64,000 nucleotides of DNA from Enterocola sp045654205 (GCA_045654205.1 JAZOMZ010000026.1:1-64000); one strand, 5' to 3'; shown: positions 39,908 to 48,988, counted from the stretch's first letter. Notes: generated from the sequence alone by a model not told the origin. Numbers and translations: made by a program.

Positions 39908-41521
39908 ATGGCAACAACATTTCATTATCAACATCCTTTCCCATTAGGTGAAGATAAGACCGAGTACTACTTATTGACCAAGGACTACGTGTCTGTAAGT
40001 GAGTTTGAAGGAACTCCTATTTTAAAAGTAGAAAAAGAAGGCTTAACCGCTATGGCAAATGCTGCTTTCCGCGATGTTTCTTTCCTTCTACGTCGTGCTC
40101 ACAACGAGCAAGTGGCTAAAATCTTATCAGACCCAGAAGCTTCTGAAAATGATAAATATGTGGCACTTACCTTCCTTCGTAATGCTGAAGTAGCTGCAAA
40201 GGGCAAACTTCCACTATGTCAAGACACTGGTACTGCTATTATCCACGGCGAAAAAGGTCAACAAGTGTGGACAGGATATTGTGATGAAGAAGCACTTTCT
40301 CTTGGAGTTTTCAAAACATATACAGAAGAAAACCTTCGTTACTCTCAAAATGCACCTCTAAATATGTACGACGAGGTGAACACAAAATGTAACCTTCCTG
40401 CACAAATAGACCTTGAAGCAACAGAAGGTATGGAATACAAATTCCTTTGTGTAACAAAAGGTGGTGGTTCTGCAAACAAAACATATCTATATCAAGAAAC
40501 TAAAGCGCTTCTAAACCCAGCTACTCTAGTTCCATTCTTGGTAGAAAAAATGAAGTCTTTAGGAACAGCTGCTTGTCCTCCATATCACATTGCATTCGTA
40601 ATTGGTGGTACATCCGCTGAGAAAAACTTATTAACTGTAAAACTTGCTTCTACTCACTACTACGATGAGTTACCAACCACAGGTAACGAATATGGTCGTG
40701 CATTCCGCGATGTAGAACTAGAAAAACAAGTGCTTGCAGAAGCTCACAAAATTGGTCTTGGAGCTCAATTTGGTGGTAAATACCTTGCTCACGACGTTCG
40801 CATAGTACGTCTTCCACGTCACGGTGCTTCTTGTCCTGTAGGTATGGGCGTTTCTTGCTCTGCAGACCGTAACATCAAATGTAAGATCAACAAAGACGGT
40901 ATTTGGATTGAAAAACTAGACGATAAACCATACGAACTTATTCCAGAAGAATTACGCCAAGCAGGCGAAGGTGATGCAGTTAAAATCGACCTAAACCGCC
41001 CAATGGAAGAAGTTCTTGCAGAACTAAGCAAATATCCAGTTTCTACACGTCTTTCACTAAATGGTACTATCATTGTAGGTCGCGACATTGCTCACGCAAA
41101 ACTTAAAGAACGCATCGATAATGGTGAAGACCTACCACAATACATCAAAGACCACCCTATTTACTACGCTGGCCCTGCCAAAACTCCTGCAGGTATGGCT
41201 TGTGGTTCTATGGGACCTACCACTGCTGGCCGTATGGACTCATACGTAAACCTATTCCAGTCAAAAGGTGGTAGCATGGTAATGCTTGCAAAAGGTAACC
41301 GTAGCCAACAAGTAACCGACGCATGTAAACAGTATGGTGGTTTCTACCTAGGTTCTATCGGTGGTCCTGCTGCTATCCTTGCTCAAAACAACATTAAGAG
41401 CATCGAATGCGTTGAATACCCAGAACTAGGTATGGAAGCAATTTGGAAAATCGAAGTAGAAGATTTCCCTGCATTCATCCTTGTTGACAACAAAGGCAAC
41501 GACTTCTTCAAACAAATTTAA
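39908..41521 (+). CDS. fumA: Class I (iron-sulfur) fumarate hydratase
   Basis: The 537-residue enzyme interconverts fumarate and malate. The cluster cysteines are probably those in LPLCQDTGTA, NTKCNLPAQ and the GASCPVGMGVSC region; FVIGGTSAEKN and ACGSMGPTTAGRMDSYV are further class I signatures. The N-terminal alpha and C-terminal beta regions are fused, as in E. coli FumA. Such oxygen-sensitive enzymes are usual in anaerobic Bacteroidales, where fumarate serves as terminal acceptor. Even codon use suggests high expression. A near-perfect terminator follows. Confidence 0.93.
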   Translation: MATTFHYQHPFPLGEDKTEYYLLTKDYVSVSEFEGTPILKVEKEGLTAMANAAFRDVSFLLRRAHNEQVAKILSDPEASENDKYVALTFLRNAEVAAKGKLPLCQDTGTAIIHGEKGQQVWTGYCDEEALSLGVFKTYTEENLRYSQNAPLNMYDEVNTKCNLPAQIDLEATEGMEYKFLCVTKGGGSANKTYLYQETKALLNPATLVPFLVEKMKSLGTAACPPYHIAFVIGGTSAEKNLLTVKLASTHYYDELPTTGNEYGRAFRDVELEKQVLAEAHKIGLGAQFGGKYLAHDVRIVRLPRHGASCPVGMGVSCSADRNIKCKINKDGIWIEKLDDKPYELIPEELRQAGEGDAVKIDLNRPMEEVLAELSKYPVSTRLSLNGTIIVGRDIAHAKLKERIDNGEDLPQYIKDHPIYYAGPAKTPAGMACGSMGPTTAGRMDSYVNLFQSKGGSMVMLAKGNRSQQVTDACKQYGGFYLGSIGGPAAILAQNNIKSIECVEYPELGMEAIWKIEVEDFPAFILVDNKGNDFFKQI

Positions 41522-41539
41522 TATTTGTTCCAAGAATAC

Positions 41540-41575
41540 AAAAAGGTCTGGCATCTTAAGATGTCAGACCTTTTT
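41540..41575 (+). terminator. Rho-independent terminator after fumA
   Basis: AAAAAGGTCTGGCATCTT pairs with AAGATGTCAGACCTTTTT (one G-U pair), ending in five T, 18 bases after the stop codon. Confidence 0.9.
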
Positions 41576-41728
41576 ATGCACAATAGGCAACATAGGCAGC
41601 TTTATTCTTTACAAAAATAGTATTTCTTATTCTTTTTATCAATAAAAGTAGGGGTGATTTTATTTTTCTCTCGCAGAAAAAGAAGAAGACTTGAGGATAT
41701 TATCCTAATTCATAAATTATCTCTGAGG

Positions 41729-41765
41729 AAATTAGAGGAAATTTAAGGAAAATTTCCTCTAATTT
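41729..41765. repeat. 37-bp near-palindrome, left copy of the Fic cassette
   Basis: The sequence AAATTAGAGGAAATTT... is nearly self-complementary and is the exact reverse complement of 43119-43155. With the preceding bases it shows GAGGAAATT-type units every 10 bp (41725, 41735, then AAGGAAAATT at 41745), the spacing of sites on one face of DNA. It ends 12 bases before the fic -7 box, a typical operator position. Confidence 0.92.
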
Positions 41766-41777
41766 GATTTTTTCTTG

Positions 41778-41785
41778 TATATTTG
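41778..41785 (+). promoter_or_regulatory. Promoter -7 box (TATATTTG) for fic
   Basis: It matches TAnnTTTG, 20 bases before the ATG at 41806. The -33 region would fall within the left palindrome, so a protein bound there should repress transcription. Confidence 0.65.
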
Positions 41786-41805
41786 TGGAGATAAAAAATA
41801 TAGTT

Positions 41806-43125
41806 ATGAGAATCGAACCTACTCCAGCACTAGAAATAGAAAAACATCTTGATATTATTACTCTATTGACAGATTCTGAATTACAATCCCTATTTCAGAA
41901 GATAAGTAGCGAGTATTTATATTGGGACAAGGTAAAATACATGGCTCCTAAGGGAGTGGATAGTCGAACATTATGGCAAGCAGTAAAAATACAGCGTTTG
42001 TTGAATGCTCAGACAATTTCTTTTGGGAAATATAACTTCAGATTTACTATTACAAAAGAAATGCAATCATTATTGCATGATTTTGATATGAACCTTGGTG
42101 GCAGTCTTGGAACCGAGAGTCTTATTCCTGATTCAGATAAAAATTATTATTTAATAAGTTCTATAATGGAGGAGGCTATTGCTTCAAGCCAGATGGAAGG
42201 AGCTTCTACTACCAGAAGAATAGCCAAAGAAATGCTACGTAAGCAGTTAAGACCTATCAACAAAAGTCAGCAAATGATAGTTAACAATTATGAGACTATC
42301 TCTAAGATTTCCAAAAACAAATTAAATGAACTTTCTGTTGAGTCATTGTTAGATATTCATCGTTCTATTAGTAATAAGACTCTAGATAATAGTGAGGATG
42401 AAGGAGTATTCAGGGATAATGATGAGGTGTATGTAATTGATGGAGTGACAGGTTCAGTAGCACATATCCCTCCTTCTCATACAGAAATAAATATAATGAT
42501 TAAAGATTTATGTCAGTTTATTAATGATGATAATAAGGAGAATTTTATACACCCTATAATAAAAGGAATTATTATCCATTTTGTACTTGCATATATTCAC
42601 CCATTTGTAGATGGAAATGGAAGAACTGCTAGGTCTTTGTTTTACTGGTATATGATAAAAAAAGGATATTGGTTAACAGAATATCTTTCTATCTCAAAGA
42701 TTATCTATACAAATAAGAAATCATATGAGAAAGCTTTTTTATATACGGAGAATGATGAAAATGACTTGTCTTATTTTATACAATATCATTTAATTGTAAT
42801 GAAAAAAGCATTTAATGAGCTAAAAAAATATTTACAACGCAAGATAGATGAACAGCAAAATTTATTTCAGTTTACAGGAATATCAAATATAAATGAGCGT
42901 CAGAGGTATATATTAAGAACAATTTCAGATAATAAACGTACATTTTTTATCCCAAAAGAATTAGCTACTCAATTTAATATTTCAGTTAGAACGGCAAGAA
43001 CAGATTTGCAAGACTTAGTTATAATGGGATATCTTTCAACCACAAACTTAAATAAAAGAGCAGTTGGTTATGTTAAGTCTGAAAATTTTGAAGAAGTACT
43101 TAATAATGCAAGATTTAAAAATTAG
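41806..43125 (+). CDS. Fic-family protein, class II, with C-terminal winged helix
   Basis: The start follows the promoter box; an in-frame start at 41764 would begin inside the left repeat and upstream of the box. The 439-residue protein has an inhibitory helix motif S127-SQM-E131-G132, the form that blocks ATP in class II enzymes, the active-site motif H265-PFVDGNGRTAR276, and a C-terminal winged helix (about 365-435) with FNISVRTARTDLQDL. Fic enzymes transfer AMP from ATP to a protein hydroxyl. All catalytic and inhibitory residues are intact. The DNA-binding tail and flanking palindromes suggest self-regulation. The gene is AT-richer than its neighbours, and its stop codon is inside the right repeat. 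Confidence 0.9.
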   Translation: MRIEPTPALEIEKHLDIITLLTDSELQSLFQKISSEYLYWDKVKYMAPKGVDSRTLWQAVKIQRLLNAQTISFGKYNFRFTITKEMQSLLHDFDMNLGGSLGTESLIPDSDKNYYLISSIMEEAIASSQMEGASTTRRIAKEMLRKQLRPINKSQQMIVNNYETISKISKNKLNELSVESLLDIHRSISNKTLDNSEDEGVFRDNDEVYVIDGVTGSVAHIPPSHTEINIMIKDLCQFINDDNKENFIHPIIKGIIIHFVLAYIHPFVDGNGRTARSLFYWYMIKKGYWLTEYLSISKIIYTNKKSYEKAFLYTENDENDLSYFIQYHLIVMKKAFNELKKYLQRKIDEQQNLFQFTGISNINERQRYILRTISDNKRTFFIPKELATQFNISVRTARTDLQDLVIMGYLSTTNLNKRAVGYVKSENFEEVLNNARFKN

Positions 43126-43155
43126 AGGAAATTTTCCTTAAATTTCCTCTAATTT
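43119..43155. repeat. 37-bp near-palindrome, right copy of the Fic cassette
   Basis: Exact reverse complement of 41729-41765. It contains the fic stop codon and is followed by CCTTTTTTG, so it may also terminate fic transcription. The last eight codons of the signal-peptide remnant on the minus strand run into it. Confidence 0.92.
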
Positions 43156-43272
43156 CCTTTTTTGTTTTTGCATCATTTTAAAAGTAATGTCACCCACTGT
43201 AAACGTGCGGTCTTGTGCCACAATATCCATACAAACAAACAGCATTATAAGAATTATGTAGCGTCTCTTCAT
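43138..43272 (-). pseudogene. Remnant of a secreted-protein gene cut off at the Fic cassette
   Basis: A 44-codon frame reads MKRRYIILIMLFVCMDIVAQ, a convincing signal peptide, then DRTFTVGDITFKM, which looks like the start of a mature Bacteroidetes secreted protein (many leucine-rich-repeat surface proteins begin in this way). It then becomes low-complexity (QKQKRKLEEI) and stops inside the right 37-bp repeat. I read it as the 5' end of a gene truncated at this junction. A genuine very short peptide is possible but less likely. The rest of the gap to 43427 holds only the Nudix terminator. Confidence 0.5.
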
Positions 43273-43384
43273 ATTTAGTGCATTATTATTTGGGTATTCT
43301 TTTCTCGGTATTAGTAATAATTCATGTTGCTCGTCGTTTCAACGTTCTTATCAAAGGTATAAAGTCAAAAAAATAAATTTCAAC

Positions 43385-43415
43385 AAAAAAGCTGTAACAT
43401 TTCTGCTACAGCTTT
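43385..43415 (-). terminator. Terminator after the Nudix gene
   Basis: AAAGCTGTA (43388-43396) pairs with TACAGCTTT (43407-43415); on the minus strand the stem is followed by six T. It starts 12 bases after the Nudix stop codon. Confidence 0.85.
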
Positions 43416-43427
43416 AGTGGAGTTAAG

Positions 43428-43931
43428 TTATTTCTTTAAAAAATCTAGGACTTTTTTGAATTCCATTTCAAAGTTTGGGGTGAGGATGTTGTGGCCAATG
43501 GCATTTTGGATTTCCTCAAGCGACCAAAATTTTCCTTCATCCACTTCTTCTGGGTCTGGAGAAATAGGACCATCGTAAACGGTGTAATAGGCATTCACTA
43601 GCTCATATTCTGTGGTTGAACGAAATGGATACACAAAAAGTGGCTTAAATTCTGCCTCTGTAATGCCAAGCTCTTCTCTTACTTCTCGAGCAAGTGCCTC
43701 AAGAATAGTTTCACCAGCATCCACATGACCGCCTACTGCAGTGTCCCATTTGCCAGGCTGCACATCCTTTAGCATACTGCGTTTTTGCAAATAAAGTTCA
43801 CCAGCACTGTTGAACACATGCAAATGCACCACAGGGTGCAACCAAAAAGTACCACTATGACACTCTTTTCTAGTAGCAGTTCCTATCACATTCCCCGCCT
43901 CATCTACCAAAGGAAAAAGTTCTTCTTTCAT
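43428..43931 (-). CDS. Nudix hydrolase
   Basis: The 167-residue protein has a perfect Nudix box: G68-x5-E74-x7-R82-E-V-R-E86-E87-x-G-I, with the glutamates that bind Mg2+. The region before it (HPVVHLHVFNSAGELYLQKRS) and the long N-terminal PLVDEAGNVIGTATRKECH resemble the isopentenyl-diphosphate isomerase/YfcD-like branch of the family, but the Cys/Glu pattern needed for isomerase activity is not clear. The substrate is a nucleoside or other diphosphate. It is the last gene of a minus-strand group (47151 to 43428) and is followed by a terminator. Confidence 0.88.
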   Translation of the reverse strand: MKEELFPLVDEAGNVIGTATRKECHSGTFWLHPVVHLHVFNSAGELYLQKRSMLKDVQPGKWDTAVGGHVDAGETILEALAREVREELGITEAEFKPLFVYPFRSTTEYELVNAYYTVYDGPISPDPEEVDEGKFWSLEEIQNAIGHNILTPNFEMEFKKVLDFLKK

Positions 43932-43943
43932 TAAAGTTATAAA

Positions 43944-45575
43944 TTAAGGTTCAACAAGTTCTGCACATTCATTTTCGTGCATTGCTTTGTATTTTTCTAT
44001 TAGAGCAATGAATTCTGGTTCCTCACGAAGGATATCCAAGTCGTTATCCTCGTTTATGTGAATAAAATATCTATAACCTAGTTCAAATGCTTTCTCAAGA
44101 TTTTTAATAGCTTCTTTTTTATTTCCCATCAATGAAAGTAGGCATGCTTTATCATAAAATGCACCTTTATCGTTAGGGTAACTAGATATTATGCTTTCTA
44201 TCCATTCAAGGGCCTCTTCTTTCTTTCCTAAATGATATAATGCATAATGACGATTGCTAGATGTATTACAAATAGTATCTAATTTTAATACCATTTCATA
44301 ATTGGCATTTGCTAGACCTGTTGCATTGTATTTTTTGTGCAATTTAGCTCTTTTATAGTACGCATAGGCATTTGTGCTGTCTTTTTCAATCACAGCATTC
44401 ATGTCTATAATAGCTTTTGTATCATCGCCTAGTTCTAGATATGCTTCGGCACGTAACAATTGAATAGTAGGGTCAAATCCTAGGCTGTCAAGAAATTTAG
44501 TACTTTCTTCAATAGTTTTTTCATGTTCATTTAGGAGAGGATAAGTACTTATTTTATAATATCGTTCACTATAATCTAGTGAGTCATATACTTCCTCTAT
44601 TTTATCTAGAGCAGCTAGTGATTTTTCCAAGCATTGTAGGTTATAATAACAGATAAATTTCGCGTGCAATAATCTATAATTATTACCATATTTTTTAAGG
44701 ATATTATCAAATTGTTCTAAGCTTAGTTTGTAATTTTTATCATAAAATGTAAGTAGACCTTGCATATATAACCAGTTCTTATCATCTGGATATTTTTTCA
44801 ATTTATTCTCTGTTAGCTTTTTAGCATGTTTTAAATCTACTCGCAATGCTTCATCATATGCATCAAATTCCTCAAAATCCTTTGGAGGGAAATTTTCAAT
44901 CATATCAAAGGCATCTTCTACAACCGACATATAATAACCAAGTTTATAATTGGCATTTAAACTTGTTTTGTAATAAGATATATCATTAGGTTCTTTCTTT
45001 ATTGCTTTTTTGCAGTATTTTAAAATCTCGTGCAGGTCTAGGATGCATTTGTCATTCTCGCCCTTCATACTATATAAATGCGCACGGATAGCTAGTACAT
45101 CTAAAGCTGTGTCGTAATCATTTTTGTTTAAAGTTCTATAAGATGTGTTACAATCTTTCATAGCTTCCTCATAATGCCCCATTTCATAGTAGATTTTTGC
45201 TCTACTCATGTAAAATGTAGATTTAGAAAAACGAGAATCTTTATTCCAATATAAAATGGCATTATTGATGTCGTTTAGGCAAAATCGAATGTAACTTGAT
45301 ATTAATTTTTGAGATTCAGGGTCGTTTTTATCTGAATTCGCAAGTAATAATTTAAGATTTTCTTCTGTTATAACATAACGGATGTAATAATAATCTGAAG
45401 TTGTTGGATCTATATTTATTGCCTCTGTTAGGTTTGTAAAGGCATTGTCATAGTTATTTGCTCGAATAGACTCTATAGCCATATCATAGTGATCTTTGGC
45501 TGTATAGTTTTCTTCTTTAGCATAGATATTGCCAAAAATTGCAAATAATAATAAGATTATAAAAGTTTTTTTCAT
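43944..45575 (-). CDS. Secreted tetratricopeptide-repeat protein
   Basis: The 543-residue protein has a signal peptide (about 1-19, ending NIYA) and then TPR repeats through nearly its whole length, recognisable by recurring alternation such as AIESIRANNYDNAFTNLTEA, YEMGHYEEAMKDCNTS and AYYKRAKLHKKYNA. There is no membrane segment, OmpA or enzymatic domain. It probably binds proteins in the periplasm or on the surface. Base composition is AT-rich like the Fic gene. Functional partners are unknown; it lies 12 bases upstream of the Nudix gene. Confidence 0.8.
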   Translation of the reverse strand: MKKTFIILLLFAIFGNIYAKEENYTAKDHYDMAIESIRANNYDNAFTNLTEAINIDPTTSDYYYIRYVITEENLKLLLANSDKNDPESQKLISSYIRFCLNDINNAILYWNKDSRFSKSTFYMSRAKIYYEMGHYEEAMKDCNTSYRTLNKNDYDTALDVLAIRAHLYSMKGENDKCILDLHEILKYCKKAIKKEPNDISYYKTSLNANYKLGYYMSVVEDAFDMIENFPPKDFEEFDAYDEALRVDLKHAKKLTENKLKKYPDDKNWLYMQGLLTFYDKNYKLSLEQFDNILKKYGNNYRLLHAKFICYYNLQCLEKSLAALDKIEEVYDSLDYSERYYKISTYPLLNEHEKTIEESTKFLDSLGFDPTIQLLRAEAYLELGDDTKAIIDMNAVIEKDSTNAYAYYKRAKLHKKYNATGLANANYEMVLKLDTICNTSSNRHYALYHLGKKEEALEWIESIISSYPNDKGAFYDKACLLSLMGNKKEAIKNLEKAFELGYRYFIHINEDNDLDILREEPEFIALIEKYKAMHENECAELVEP

Positions 45576-45585
45576 ATTGTAAATT

Positions 45586-45984
45586 TTAATTTCCTTCTTC
45601 TGAACTCACCTTACTTGGGTCTTCTACAGAGTAATATTCGTTCCATTCTTTTAGCACGGCTTGCCAATCCACGTTTTCGCCGTCGGCAATGGCTTCTGCT
45701 TGCTCCATAGCTTGCTCGTGCTGTTTCTTTTCGGCAAAACGCAGTTTCATATCCTCGATAGTAGCCTCGTCCAAGATATGGATGCGTCTGCGACGAACGC
45801 ACTCGTCTAGTTGCAGAGGGCCGAATGCCTCGCCTTGCACATTGAAGTCGGAAATATTAAACGAAAACACAGTACGCAAAGTGTGACGAATCATTTTTTG
45901 AGCACCACGATTCGCTTTCATTTTGCTACCAAGCAGTTTGCGAATAATTCTTATCTCTTTTTCAGAAAATTTATTTCTTCCCAT
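45586..45984 (-). CDS. Conserved small hypothetical protein, 132 residues
   Basis: A basic N-terminal half (MGRNKFSEKEIRIIRKLLG, then MIRHTLRTVF) and an acidic helical C-terminal half. The wording resembles a conserved Bacteroidales hypothetical family; I know no function. The N-terminal basic helices could bind nucleic acid. No signal peptide. It lies between the M24 peptidase and TPR genes with short gaps (six and ten bases), so it is probably co-transcribed. Confidence 0.7.
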   Translation of the reverse strand: MGRNKFSEKEIRIIRKLLGSKMKANRGAQKMIRHTLRTVFSFNISDFNVQGEAFGPLQLDECVRRRRIHILDEATIEDMKLRFAEKKQHEQAMEQAEAIADGENVDWQAVLKEWNEYYSVEDPSKVSSEEGN

Positions 45985-45990
45985 AGTATT

Positions 45991-47151
45991 TTATGCTAAA
46001 AGGTCAACGATTTCATCAGGCGCTGAGGTCAGTTTTTTCATACCATTTTCTGTTACCACAAAACTATTTTCTGTACCCACAGCACCCACTTCTGGGAACA
46101 CAAATTTAGGTTCCAAAGCAATGGTATTTCCCACTTCAAGCACAGCTTTGTTTCTATCGCAAAGCACGGGAAGTTCGTTTATCACAAGACCAATGCCGTG
46201 TCCCACAAACTTAGCTTGTTGGGTAAGACCCATAAAATTCTTTTCAAAACCATATTTTTTAGCTATCGCTAACGACATTTGATAAAGTTCCTCACAAGAC
46301 ACGCCAGGTTTACCTTTTTGAGCTATTTTTTCTTGAATTTCAATAGAAACTCTGTGAGCATCATACGCATACTGAGGAAGTTTTCCAATAGAAAAAGTTC
46401 TAGATTGGTCTGAAATATAACCTGTAAAGTTACCGTTTATATCTACCATCACAGTTTGACCCTCTTTAAGTGCACTACCATTGTGACCAAGTGGCAGAGA
46501 AGGGTGCATACCAGCGCCACCAAGTGCAAAGTCGTATGGAGAAGGCTCGCAAGCATTTTCACCAGCAAGAATAGAACCCATATAAGCCTCCATTGTGCCA
46601 CCATAAATGCGGAAAAGACCCAAACAACCAGCCAAGCGGAACAATTTTTCCACTTCTACGCTAAATTCGTGGTCGCTCATGCCTTTTACATACACAGATG
46701 GTACTTTTCTTAGTACTTCAGACTGAATGTCTGCAGAAAGCGTTAATTGCGAAATTTCCCACTCTGTTTTCACACTTCTCACCAAACGAAGTAGGGCAGA
46801 ACCATTGACAAGTTCAGCACCAGTGCAAGCAGCAATGCGGTTCCACTCACCAAAAGAAATCTCATCACCTTCCACAACCATTTTTTTAGGCATCGCAATG
46901 CCTTGGCTACCCAAAATCTCTGCAAGTTGTTCCACTTTTCTTATGAAAAACACATTTTCACCAACCACATTGTTTGGACGACGCACAAGGCTAAGTACAT
47001 TGCCATCAATGTCAATATATACATAACCAATAATAATGCGTCCTGTGGCATAATAAACATTCACAGAAGTGGTTAACAAACACGCATCCGCACCTACATT
47101 TTTAAGTGCAGCAATAATCTTGTTTTTTCTAATATCTAGTTCTTGTACCAT
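45991..47151 (-). CDS. M24-family metallopeptidase (Xaa-Pro peptidase-like)
   Basis: The start is taken at 47151 (MVQELDIRKNKIIAALK), giving 386 residues; a start 21 bases earlier is possible. An N-terminal creatinase-like domain (1 to about 135) precedes a pita-bread domain whose five metal ligands can be placed: Asp in MVDINGNF, Asp in ISDQSRTF, His in VGHGIGLVINE, Glu in ALEPKFVFPE and Glu in GTENSFVV. It should cleave N-terminal residues before proline or act on a related small substrate in the cytoplasm. It heads a minus-strand group of four genes. Confidence 0.87.
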   Translation of the reverse strand: MVQELDIRKNKIIAALKNVGADACLLTTSVNVYYATGRIIIGYVYIDIDGNVLSLVRRPNNVVGENVFFIRKVEQLAEILGSQGIAMPKKMVVEGDEISFGEWNRIAACTGAELVNGSALLRLVRSVKTEWEISQLTLSADIQSEVLRKVPSVYVKGMSDHEFSVEVEKLFRLAGCLGLFRIYGGTMEAYMGSILAGENACEPSPYDFALGGAGMHPSLPLGHNGSALKEGQTVMVDINGNFTGYISDQSRTFSIGKLPQYAYDAHRVSIEIQEKIAQKGKPGVSCEELYQMSLAIAKKYGFEKNFMGLTQQAKFVGHGIGLVINELPVLCDRNKAVLEVGNTIALEPKFVFPEVGAVGTENSFVVTENGMKKLTSAPDEIVDLLA

Positions 47152-47202
47152 AATCTTTTTATTTTCAACCACAAAGATACAATATCATAAATGATAAATA
47201 AA

Positions 47203-47235
47203 AAAATGGCGACTAAAATTTTTAGCCGCCATTTT
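47203..47235 (-). terminator. Terminator hairpin, copy 1 of a repeated sequence
   Basis: AAAATGGCG-A-CTAAAA pairs with TTTTAG-C-CGCCATTTT. It lies downstream of the TPR-HTH regulator gene (ends 47321) and upstream of the M24 gene. It differs by only one base from 51297-51329, which ends the divergently transcribed partner gene. Confidence 0.85.
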
Positions 47236-47320
47236 GTTTCTCTTTTCTTATTTGGTTTTCTGTCTCTTTATCAAATTTGTCTCTTTTGGCAGTTCCTTTT
47301 TTGCCATTTATTCTCCTAAA

Positions 47321-48970
47321 CTAAAAGAATTCATTAGTTCCTAGTTTTGCACGGATTTGGCTTTTGCGTTGGTAGATGGTTTGTAGGCTTTGCTTGGTGA
47401 GAATGTTTATTTCTTTGGTGCTAAATTGTGCTTTAAGTAAACAACATAATTGTATTTCACGAGTATTTAAAAGTTGTCCGTATTCTTGAACTAGTTTACT
47501 ATAATACCCATTGTAGGCATAATCTATGCTTTGGTATAGACTATCCCAATTCAATAAGGTGTTTACACTATTCTCGTCAATAGATAGTAATCTGTTCAAC
47601 ATTTGTTGGTTGTCTTGTGTAGGATTAGAAGCTAAAGTTTTAATCACTCCCAATTGTTGTAGCATCATTTTTTTTATACTTCCAGCTGTATTCTCTTGTG
47701 AAGTTAAAGCTTCGTTCAATAAGCGTTGTATATTTTCTGCTCGTTCTTCTTTTTCTATTATTAAGCGTTTCCTTTTATCGTTTATTAATAGACTAAATGT
47801 AGCTACAATGCTTATAAAGAAGACTAAACTTATTAGTGCAATGGCTTGTTTCTGTTTGCTAATGGTCAGTTGCAAGTTGCGTTCGTGTAGATCACGTTTT
47901 GAACGTTCTTTTGCCTGCAAGATTAGTTGCTGTTTATCTTGGTTTTCTTCTATTTTATTTAAAAGAGCTGCAAGTTCAGTAATACTATAAGTTCCATTCT
48001 GGATATAATTTAATGTCTGTTCATAAGCCAACAACATAGCCCTGACACTTGGGTGGCTTTCTAAATACTCATCATATAGAGGGGATTGCTTAGCCTTTTC
48101 TATATAATCAATAGCCAGTGGAATTTTCTTTTTGAGTAAATATAAGCGAGATAATGAAAAATAGGAGGCAGTAAGGTGGAAATCATTGTATGTAATGTAT
48201 TTTTCTACCAACTCTTCATGCATAGAAATAGCTTTGTCGTATTCGCCTATTTCTCCCAGAAGATCGGCATAATTACGATAGGCAATTTGCCATACAAAAG
48301 CTGAATCATTGGTATTTTTGATTGATTTCTCAAAATAATTTTTCATACGGCTGTAGTCCCCTATATAATAAGATGCAATAGCCATGCCGTTATAAATTCT
48401 GCTATATTCATCATGATGAATGGCAGATTGTTTTTTTATTTGCAACAATTCTTCGCTATAGTTTAGTACTTTGTTGTAGTCGTAATCAAACATCACTATT
48501 GATGATATACGTAGAGCAGTAATTAAGGAAGCAATATTTTCTTTTTCTTTTGCCTCATTTATAATCTCCTCTGATAGTTGTTCTACCTTCTCTTTCTCAC
48601 TATTCCACCAATAATATAAAATGCAAAGCGAGCGTGCTTTTATATACCTATCTTCTAATATTTGGTTAATGTTACCATTTTCAGTTTTGTATAATTTCTC
48701 ATAATAGTTTGCAGATTTAAGAATCAATGAGTCTTCTACCAATGATTGGTGATTATTGGCATGTATATTGGCAATGCATAACCAATATAAGGCTTGCAGA
48801 GAATCTGGAAGAAGTTCTATCTGGGTAACTTCGTTAAGAAGTAGCATGGCAGAGTCTCTATTGTTTTCTATTAAACTTTTTGCTTTTAATATTTTATTGT
48901 ATTCTTTGTGGTTGCAACTGCTTAAAACAATAATGAATAAAATACTGATAATGTATAATGATTTTTTCAT
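47321..48970 (-). CDS. Membrane-spanning TPR regulator with LuxR-type helix-turn-helix
   Basis: The start is the ATG at 48970 (MKKSLYIISILFIIVLSSC), after the -7 box; the frame start at 48991 is the TTG of the box itself. The 549-residue protein has an N-terminal lipobox-like signal (C19), TPR repeats (about 25-340), one membrane helix (about 376-396), a coiled coil, and a C-terminal helix-turn-helix (about 500-545: NTREIQLCCLLKAQFSTKEINILTKQSLQTIYQ, broken here as two adjoining helices). It is a one-component transmembrane regulator of a type frequent in Bacteroidetes. The divergent outer-membrane gene is its likely target. Whether the N-terminus is really lipidated is unclear. Confidence 0.83.
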   Translation of the reverse strand: MKKSLYIISILFIIVLSSCNHKEYNKILKAKSLIENNRDSAMLLLNEVTQIELLPDSLQALYWLCIANIHANNHQSLVEDSLILKSANYYEKLYKTENGNINQILEDRYIKARSLCILYYWWNSEKEKVEQLSEEIINEAKEKENIASLITALRISSIVMFDYDYNKVLNYSEELLQIKKQSAIHHDEYSRIYNGMAIASYYIGDYSRMKNYFEKSIKNTNDSAFVWQIAYRNYADLLGEIGEYDKAISMHEELVEKYITYNDFHLTASYFSLSRLYLLKKKIPLAIDYIEKAKQSPLYDEYLESHPSVRAMLLAYEQTLNYIQNGTYSITELAALLNKIEENQDKQQLILQAKERSKRDLHERNLQLTISKQKQAIALISLVFFISIVATFSLLINDKRKRLIIEKEERAENIQRLLNEALTSQENTAGSIKKMMLQQLGVIKTLASNPTQDNQQMLNRLLSIDENSVNTLLNWDSLYQSIDYAYNGYYSKLVQEYGQLLNTREIQLCCLLKAQFSTKEINILTKQSLQTIYQRKSQIRAKLGTNEFF

Positions 48971-48988
48971 AATTGAGAGAAATTTATG

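Noticed and set aside
41576..41728. Left-hand remainder of the secreted gene truncated at 43138
   Set aside because: Minus-strand frames in this stretch are broken by stops and show no mature-protein pattern, so no second half could be identified.
41806..43125. Fic/Phd-Doc toxin-antitoxin pair
   Set aside because: The inhibitory motif is within the Fic protein itself (class II) and no small antitoxin gene precedes or follows it.
41729..43155. Fic cassette as a standard insertion sequence
   Set aside because: There is no transposase, and I see no target-site duplication outside the repeats, so a classical IS is not supported.
47526..47990. 154-codon open frame opposite the TPR-HTH regulator
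   Set aside because: It mirrors the helix-turn-helix and membrane region of the real gene; Cys/Ser-rich and without a start signal.
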